IMG/VR virus record: IMGVR_UViG_3300025168_014280
Coordinates: 1 to 45,538 of that record
Source: a virus
Reading direction: 5' to 3' (one strand)
DNA length: 45,538 bases
Below are positions 40,422 through 45,538 of the stretch, piece after piece; position 1 is the stretch's first letter; each line of letters opens with the position of its first letter. The notes beneath the pieces were generated by a model. That model was given only the letters and a program-made list of their open reading frames with translations. It was not told the origin of the DNA and searched no databases. The translations under genes and the position numbers were made by a program.

Positions 40422-40671
40422 GATACTCGTTTAAAATTTGTTGATGTTTTTGTTTTAGTGTGGTTTGAAAATCCTGCACTGACTCAATTACACAAGGTGT
40501 TTTGTTAAGATCAAGCACTGTGTCACCATCTTGTAAACACTGTGCATAACTTAAAGTTTGTGCATCACTGCGAAACAATCCTCCGTGATAAACAAATGTC
40601 ATTTGTGCTTCACATCTTTGATAAAGTAATGAAAGATCTCTTTTAATTGAAAATCTGCGTGTCTGACTCAT
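40393..40671 (-). CDS. Small hypothetical protein, first gene of the minus operon, 92 aa
   Basis: 92 residues. The N-terminus is basic (MSQTRRFSIKRDLSLLYQR), the middle is a small beta unit (MTFVYHGGLFRSDAQTL, VLDLNKTPCVIES), and the C-terminus is a charged helix. No family is recognised. Its ATG lies six bases after a TATAAT box with no ribosome binding site, so it would be translated from an essentially leaderless transcript. As the first gene of an 18-gene operon it may have a regulatory role, but nothing in the sequence shows one. Confidence 0.6.
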   Translation of the reverse strand: MSQTRRFSIKRDLSLLYQRCEAQMTFVYHGGLFRSDAQTLSYAQCLQDGDTVLDLNKTPCVIESVQDFQTTLKQKHQQILNEYHEEYKKIAT

Positions 40672-40677
40672 GATACT

Positions 40678-40706
40678 ATTATAGTATAAAAAGTAAAAGA
40701 AAACAA
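40678..40706 (-). promoter_or_regulatory. Sigma70-like promoter of the 18-gene minus-strand operon
   Basis: On the minus strand, TTGTTT (40706-40701), a 17-base spacer and TATAAT (40683-40678). The ATG at 40671 is six bases downstream. The -35 box is weaker than the others in this window. The -10 box lies in a 15-base A/T inverted repeat, ATACTATAATAGTAT. It sits in the only gap between the fibre genes and the enzyme operon. Confidence 0.6.
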
Positions 40707-40710
40707 GTTT

Positions 40711-41718
40711 TTATGCTTGAGACTGTGCCGCTTCAGCACCTGTTACTGTGCCAATTGCATCATTGTTTAGATGAGTTGTGTTTGGTTTTTTGATCACAAA
40801 CACAGAAGTTAAAGTGCCATCAACAGTATCTAGCAATGTCTGTGCATCATCTTCTGGATCTGATTCTGCTTCACCTGATCCGCCTGCACCTTCATCTGAT
40901 GAATCTGCCGCCGCGTCTGAGGCAGTTGATTTGATGTGTAATACTTCTCCTTTGCCACCATTACTACCTGCTGTGCCTGAAATTTTTACTTCCCACTGAC
41001 AAAAGTTTGCAGTGTATGGAGATGAATCTGCAAATTGTTTCTGTAACACTACATAGCCTCCACCATTGCTTAAATCAGTGTTCCAATATCCTTCATTGAC
41101 AGCAGTGCCTGGAGTACCAGAACCACTTAATGCATCAGTGTTACCAGTCAGTGTAAATGTAGCGGCTTTGGTGTTGAACAAGTCGATCCATTCTGTCTGC
41201 TTGCCTCCTGCTGTGCCACCTGATAAGTTCCAAGTGTGTGTGATGCTTCCACCTGCATTGAAAAAATATCTTGCCGCATCTGATGAGGCAAATGTAATTG
41301 TTTGTTCGTGTACAGTAGATGTTCTCCATGCACCAGAAAATGTTCTGTTACCTGCGGAGTTTGCGTCAGTAACGTTGGCGGCAGCCGCAGTGTATCTTCC
41401 GTTGCCTAAAGCAGTAATATCGTTGGTTATTGCAAGTATGGCCGCTACTGGATCACCGGCTACTAAAGTGCCGGAGTCTGCTGTTGTAATTCCAGTGCCT
41501 TGATGGTCTGATAAGTTACGCATTCTGCCTAACAGTGTATTCCATTGTGCTGCCTGCACAGTTGTAGATGTATCCACTACAGATATAACATTAGATTGAC
41601 CCATGCCATAAGTGCCGTTTCCAGTGCCCCAAATCTTGTTAATGTTATTTGGGTCGCCACTGTTGGCAAAGCCATTATAATGATCATCTAGTATTAAGTC
41701 ACCTGTTTGATATGCCAT
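40711..41718 (-). CDS. Tail-fibre/structural protein, 335 aa
   Basis: 335 residues, rich in Gly, Ser, Thr, Asn and Ala with few charged residues, as in phage fibres. The N-terminus MAYQTGDLILDDHYNGFANS is, to my recollection, shared by structural proteins of T4-like marine phages. A long beta-rich middle carries repeated TFTLTG, GSITHTWNLSGG and similar strands. The stretch around 275-300 is acidic (SDEGAGGSGEAESDPEDD), probably a flexible insert. It is the last fibre gene before the enzyme operon, and the ATG follows AGGAAAATATAA closely. Confidence 0.7.
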   Translation of the reverse strand: MAYQTGDLILDDHYNGFANSGDPNNINKIWGTGNGTYGMGQSNVISVVDTSTTVQAAQWNTLLGRMRNLSDHQGTGITTADSGTLVAGDPVAAILAITNDITALGNGRYTAAAANVTDANSAGNRTFSGAWRTSTVHEQTITFASSDAARYFFNAGGSITHTWNLSGGTAGGKQTEWIDLFNTKAATFTLTGNTDALSGSGTPGTAVNEGYWNTDLSNGGGYVVLQKQFADSSPYTANFCQWEVKISGTAGSNGGKGEVLHIKSTASDAAADSSDEGAGGSGEAESDPEDDAQTLLDTVDGTLTSVFVIKKPNTTHLNNDAIGTVTGAEAAQSQA

Positions 41719-41728
41719 TTATATTTTC

Positions 41729-43354
41729 CTAATTTTTTCCTACTGCAATTTCTAAGTATTTAACCCCAGGACTATCACTTGTTTCTAAACTTCGGCCAAT
41801 TACAGCATAAAGACTAACTGATGATAAGTCGCTAACAGATTCTGCACAGCCTGGTGTTGATGAACTGACTAATCTGTCACCTTTTTGCACCGGACCAACT
41901 ACAGAACATTTTACACGTCCAGTAAGTGCCACATATGGATGTGTTGAATTTGGACCTGCACCTGAATTCATTGCAAACGCTGGATCCTCAGATATGACTC
42001 CAAATACATCTGTATCTGATTGCTGTGTGCATTTGGTAATTTCATTGTCACCGCCTAATTTCACTACTGTGCCGTATTCATATGATGCATCAGCATGATA
42101 TCTTTCTGCCAAGTCAGCATATTGTGCCGATGTTGCTGTCGCACGTAGAGTTGCATATGATGTGATTGCAATATTTCCTGTGCTTGTGCCGTCTTCGGTG
42201 GTTTGTATTAACGCAAATTGGTCTTCTGATTCATCCCATATAAGGGCCACATTTGCATGAATACCTCTATCAAACAATATTCCAATGTCATTGCCTACAG
42301 TAGAGTCACCAAGACCTGATGAAGAATCAAAACCTCCAGCTCCACCAGCGGTTTGACCAGAGTTTAATACAATGATGTTATCTTCAACTGTGGTATTGGT
42401 GGCTGAATTAGTTACTGTTGCTCCGTTTACTTGTAAATTACCTGCGACAGTTAAGTCACTGCCCACTGTAGCACTTGCGGAAAAAGTTATATCAGTTGTT
42501 GCGCCGTCAATAGCAATAGCAGTTGTGTTGATGCCGCCATCATTTATATCAATGTTCACATCGCCATTCAAAGCGGTATTTTTTAAAGTGAATCCTGTTC
42601 CTGACTGAATTAATGATACATCACCATCTACACCTAGCACTAAAGAATTATCGTTTGCTATTGTTAATGTACCAGTGGTTGTATCATCCTCGTTGGCTTT
42701 CAATAAGTTTGCGGCTGCAACTCCACCTACTGAGTCAGCGTCTGTGGCAGTGCCTTGGAATTTGGCTGATGAAATGGCAGTTGATAGTGTAACACCTCTT
42801 TTTATTGTGGCAAATCCTGAAATGTCATTTAATGGAGTGAATTCAATTGCTGATGTTATTGATACAATAACGTCATTGAGTAATGATTGAATCACTGCCC
42901 TAGATGTGCCTGTGTTGTCAACGATTGTTGTTGCAATGGAGCCTGTGGTACCTGAACTGCCTGAAACAACCGGCCCTACCAAGATCCATATTGATCCATT
43001 GTACACATACATTTGTTCATTTGTAGAATCAAACCATAAGTCACCTGTTGAACCTACTGTGGGTTGTGCTGTGCTTACATTTGTGCCACTGGCTGCCTTG
43101 AAAGCAGACCCTTGATACACTTGTAATTGTTTTTTAGTTTTGTCATAAAAAAGTTGACCTTCAACTGCTTTGGTTGGTGTATTTGCTGTTGTGTCGGCAA
43201 AATTTTCTAGTAGTTTGACTTGGTTCTCATTAAGAAGTTCTCCAAAGCCAGCATAATTTTTTCCAAATAATGAAATATCTAAAGTGGCATCTAAAGTACC
43301 ATCAGCTATTGTGGTTAATACTGTGCCGTCAGTTTTATTAATTGTGTATGCCAT
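41729..43354 (-). CDS. Tail-fibre/collar protein with C-terminal receptor or processing domain
   Basis: 541 residues. The first 280 or so duplicate the neighbour at 43354 (MAYTINKTDGTVLTTIADGT, QLFYDKTKKQLQVYQG, GDLWFDSTNEQMYVYNGSIW). The middle is a repetitive Asn/Thr/Asp beta region. The C-terminal 150 residues are different: YADLAERYHADASYEYGTVV, then GVISEDPAFAMNSGAG and VALTGRVKCSVVGPVQKGDR. That block resembles the C-terminal domains of other phage fibres of the peptidase G2 or intramolecular-chaperone type, but I cannot see the catalytic pair. It is likely the host-contact end. It overlaps the next gene by one base. Confidence 0.75.
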   Translation of the reverse strand: MAYTINKTDGTVLTTIADGTLDATLDISLFGKNYAGFGELLNENQVKLLENFADTTANTPTKAVEGQLFYDKTKKQLQVYQGSAFKAASGTNVSTAQPTVGSTGDLWFDSTNEQMYVYNGSIWILVGPVVSGSSGTTGSIATTIVDNTGTSRAVIQSLLNDVIVSITSAIEFTPLNDISGFATIKRGVTLSTAISSAKFQGTATDADSVGGVAAANLLKANEDDTTTGTLTIANDNSLVLGVDGDVSLIQSGTGFTLKNTALNGDVNIDINDGGINTTAIAIDGATTDITFSASATVGSDLTVAGNLQVNGATVTNSATNTTVEDNIIVLNSGQTAGGAGGFDSSSGLGDSTVGNDIGILFDRGIHANVALIWDESEDQFALIQTTEDGTSTGNIAITSYATLRATATSAQYADLAERYHADASYEYGTVVKLGGDNEITKCTQQSDTDVFGVISEDPAFAMNSGAGPNSTHPYVALTGRVKCSVVGPVQKGDRLVSSSTPGCAESVSDLSSVSLYAVIGRSLETSDSPGVKYLEIAVGKN

Positions 43355-44511
43355 TATTCTCCTGCTCCATATAATGTTTTAACAGCAGAACCAGATGAAT
43401 CATATATTACCAATGTTACTGCTGATGTTAACATGGTTGATGATACAACGCTTGTGCTTGTAGTTGTGATATTGCCAATAAGATTATCTGCTGTCACATT
43501 ACCGTTGACAACTAAACCATCGTTGATTACTACTTCAGTAGAATCATCACTTTCTATTTGATTCGTTTTTATCAATGGCGATGTCACAGAAGTTGTGCCT
43601 GAAAGTTCTGGACTAGACACTGATGTATTCACTGTTAAGATATTTGGTACTATCACGCCGGCAGTTTCTCCATCTATGGTCAATGCCGTTGTTGTGATAC
43701 CTCCGTCATTTACTCGAATTATTATGTCACCATTTGACGTGGCATTTCTGATTGTAAAGTCAGAATCTTGTTGCGAAAATACAATGTCACTGTCGGCGCC
43801 TAGGATAAGTGAAGCATCGTTTGCCACTCTAAGCGTACCCGAAGTGGTATCATCACCACTAGACAGTAAGTAATTTGTGGCCGCTACCCCTCCAAGTTGA
43901 TCTGAGTTTGTTGCAGTGCCTTGAAATTTTGTGTCCGATATAGCAGTGGTTAGTGTGACACCTTTTTTGACTGTTTCAAATCCTGATATGTAAGTTTGTG
44001 GAGTAAACTCATTGCCACTAATCATGCCTACTAGATTGTTGCCAGAATTAAGTTTAATAACATTTTGCAATCCGCCTAAATTGTCAGTGATCTGTTCTGC
44101 ATAGGCACCTGTGCTTGTGGCATTCAAAGGCCCAATCAGTGTCCATACCGAACCAGTGTACGCATAGATTTGTGATGTGTTTGTGCTGTACCATAAGTCG
44201 CCTAGTGAACCATAACTTGGTGCTGTTGCAGATACAATTGTTCCTGCTGTGGCTTTGAATTGTGTGCCATCATACACCTGCATCTGATCTAATGTTGTGT
44301 CATAGAACAGTTGGCCTGTAATTGGTTTGTCCGGAGCATTTGTTGTGCTGTTAGCAAAATTTTCTAATAATTTTACTAGATCTTCATTTAAAACTTCGCC
44401 GTAACCTGTATATGCTTTGCCAGGTAAACCAATATTGGTTGTTTCATCAAGTGTGCCATCTGTAATGGTTGTTAGTACATCGCCATCAGTTTTGTTAATT
44501 GTATATGCCAT
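43354..44511 (-). CDS. Tail-fibre/collar protein, tandem paralogue
   Basis: 385 residues. It shares with the gene at 41729 the whole N-terminal and middle portion: the MAYTINKTDG start, VLTTITDGTLDETTNIGLPG, LLENFANST, QLFYDTTLDQMQVYDG, GDLWYSTNTSQIYAYTGSVW, KKGVTLTTAISDTKFQGTAT and DGGITTTALTIDGET. It lacks the C-terminal receptor-like domain and ends after SAVTLVIYDSSGSAVKTLYG. Low-complexity Thr/Ser/Asn strands suggest a beta-fibre. It probably joins the same fibre or an alternative one. A candidate late promoter lies ten bases upstream. Confidence 0.75.
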   Translation of the reverse strand: MAYTINKTDGDVLTTITDGTLDETTNIGLPGKAYTGYGEVLNEDLVKLLENFANSTTNAPDKPITGQLFYDTTLDQMQVYDGTQFKATAGTIVSATAPSYGSLGDLWYSTNTSQIYAYTGSVWTLIGPLNATSTGAYAEQITDNLGGLQNVIKLNSGNNLVGMISGNEFTPQTYISGFETVKKGVTLTTAISDTKFQGTATNSDQLGGVAATNYLLSSGDDTTSGTLRVANDASLILGADSDIVFSQQDSDFTIRNATSNGDIIIRVNDGGITTTALTIDGETAGVIVPNILTVNTSVSSPELSGTTSVTSPLIKTNQIESDDSTEVVINDGLVVNGNVTADNLIGNITTTSTSVVSSTMLTSAVTLVIYDSSGSAVKTLYGAGE

Positions 44512-44521
44512 ATTAATACTA

Positions 44522-44529
44522 TATTTATG
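44522..44529 (-). promoter_or_regulatory. Candidate T4-type late promoter for the fibre genes (CATAAATA)
   Basis: On the minus strand the sequence reads CATAAATATAG, matching the NATAAATA core, about ten bases before the ATG at 44511. It lies in the 42-base gap between two structural genes, a sensible place for a late promoter. Confidence 0.45.
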
Positions 44530-44553
44530 AGTTTATAAATCCGTGCTTGATCA

Positions 44554-45538
44554 TTATGTCCTAGCAATCTTTAAAAAATAGGTATTTGCTGTGCTTACAT
44601 CTCCGTTTGGAAATTCTTGTGCTCTGTATGTGGTATCATCAAGTTTTGTTTGATAGTTGCCAGAACCATCTAAAATTGTATCTATCATGCCTTCTCCTCT
44701 GTTGAATCCTGAAGAATCACTTGCTAGAGAGTATGTAATTTTGTATCCTGAAGCACTTTGTGATGCTTCATATCTTATATGGGTTGTCAACAAGTTTCCA
44801 AATATATCAGAATCATACACCTGTAAATTATTATCACCTGTAATAAACAGAGGCGCAGTGTAACTGTTGTTCACTCCGTTGATTCTAAACAGATAATAAC
44901 TCTCAATTGTTTTAAATTGATCCAATGTTTCTGGTATTCCATCTGCTGAGTAAAGTTCTGTGTTTGCTCGAGTGTCTATAAAGACAGGAGTAGGTTCAAC
45001 TAAGGTGGCATTTTCTAAAGTGATAGGCTCCTCAAGGAAATCAGTAGTGGTTGAGACAGAGTCGCAAGTGATTCCATCAGTATCTGCATTATTTTCAGCA
45101 GTGCCAGTGCCGCCTTTGATAACATATGTGCCTGCTTGTGTGTTTGTTGCTGTAGTTGTGCTTTCGATCAATTGTTCAATAGCAGGATGAATAAATGTAT
45201 CATAAAAATCCCCTAGTGTCATTGCTCTTATGTCACCATTATCATAATATATCGGAAATGTTTTGCCTGAATCATTTGCTTGATCACTGGTTAAAATTGT
45301 TGTGTCAGCAGTCTGATCTGTGGTGTCTGAGACAGGCAGTCCGTCAATATCGCGATATATTTGATTCAATCTGTCAAAGATAGTTGTGGTTGTGCCAGGT
45401 TCAGCAGTTGTGCCTTCGGCAGGAAAGTCTGATGAGGATTCTGATGCAGCTCCAGCAGTCAAACGTGTGTCATTTATTGCATCGAGACTTCCGCCTGATG
45501 GTACTACATCAAGCACCACAGAAGGATCTAGAGAATAT
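44554..45538 (-). CDS. Structural/fibre-like protein (5' end outside the window)
   Basis: The frame is open to the right edge with no stop (about 327 residues visible). The GTG at 45519 is therefore probably internal and the gene runs off the window. The visible part starts DVVPSGGSLDAINDTRL, then a Ser/Thr/Glu-rich segment, FPIYYDNGDIRAMTLGDFYDTFIHPAIEQL, and a beta-rich C-terminal half with YYLFRINGVNNSY, YKITYSLASDSSGFNRGEGMI and FLKIART. The composition and position beside the fibres point to a virion adhesion or baseplate-associated protein. No enzyme motif. Confidence 0.65.
   Translation of the reverse strand, partial: YSLDPSVVLDVVPSGGSLDAINDTRLTAGAASESSSDFPAEGTTAEPGTTTTIFDRLNQIYRDIDGLPVSDTTDQTADTTILTSDQANDSGKTFPIYYDNGDIRAMTLGDFYDTFIHPAIEQLIESTTTATNTQAGTYVIKGGTGTAENNADTDGITCDSVSTTTDFLEEPITLENATLVEPTPVFIDTRANTELYSADGIPETLDQFKTIESYYLFRINGVNNSYTAPLFITGDNNLQVYDSDIFGNLLTTHIRYEASQSASGYKITYSLASDSSGFNRGEGMIDTILDGSGNYQTKLDDTTYRAQEFPNGDVSTANTYFLKIART

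Noticed and set aside
41066-41503. 145-codon open frame antisense to a fibre gene
   Set aside because: It mirrors a Thr/Ser/Ala-rich coding strand, which naturally leaves the complement open. It has no recognisable domain and no placed ribosome binding site.
1-45538. tRNA genes, CRISPR arrays, integrase or att sites
   Set aside because: No cloverleaf-like segment, regular spaced repeat or recombinase motif was noticed, and intergenic space is very small. A tRNA scan was not possible here.

Overview
The window is most consistent with part of the genome of an AT-rich marine T4-like myovirus (pelagiphage or cyanophage relative). The evidence is a T4-type family B DNA polymerase (gp43), sliding clamp (gp45), T4-type RNase H, a DsbA-like protein, a MoxR/VWA pair, repeated-collar tail-fibre proteins and very tight ATGA/TAATG gene packing. 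I see no rRNA, tRNA, CRISPR array, integrase or insertion sequence.

Layout. (1) 1-3500, plus strand: small conserved phage proteins, three of them ending in lysine/arginine-rich domains, and a shortened DegT-type aminotransferase. (2) 3500-7500: a replication unit behind a sigma70-type promoter (dsbA-like, small membrane protein, DNA polymerase, methyltransferase-like protein). (3) 7500-16950: a second copy of nearly the same promoter drives gp45, followed by a 7-deazaguanine DNA-modification island: a TGT/DpdA-like transglycosylase, a QueD-like protein, FolE and QueE. Interleaved with these are a GT-B glycosyltransferase, two 2OG-Fe(II) oxygenases, a PLP aminotransferase, a phosphoribosyltransferase and an arginine:glycine-amidinotransferase-type enzyme. 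(4) 16950-24291: T4-type RNase H, glutaredoxin, small conserved proteins, a MoxR ATPase with a VWA/HExxH partner, an RNA polymerase omega-like protein and a sugar epimerase. (5) 24268-40671, minus strand: one apparently continuous 18-gene operon of sugar and radical enzymes. It holds five consecutive radical SAM proteins with an N-terminal SPASM-like cysteine domain, several glycosyltransferase-like proteins, a carbamoyltransferase, a SAM methyltransferase, a 2OG oxygenase, an SGNH-like hydrolase and a 34-residue micro-gene. (6) 40711-45538, minus strand: four tail-fibre or collar-like structural proteins, two of them tandem duplicates, the last running off the window.

How it works together. 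The plus strand appears to carry DNA replication, nucleotide metabolism and DNA base modification. The minus strand carries adhesion proteins followed by a large surface-chemistry or peptide-chemistry operon with its own apparently leaderless promoter. The two candidates for undescribed biology are the five-enzyme radical SAM array beside the fibre genes, and the amidinotransferase/aminotransferase/oxygenase set embedded between folE and queE, which could make a more elaborate 7-deazaguanine in the phage DNA. Both are inferences from gene content and context. All family assignments were made by eye from motifs, without database searches.
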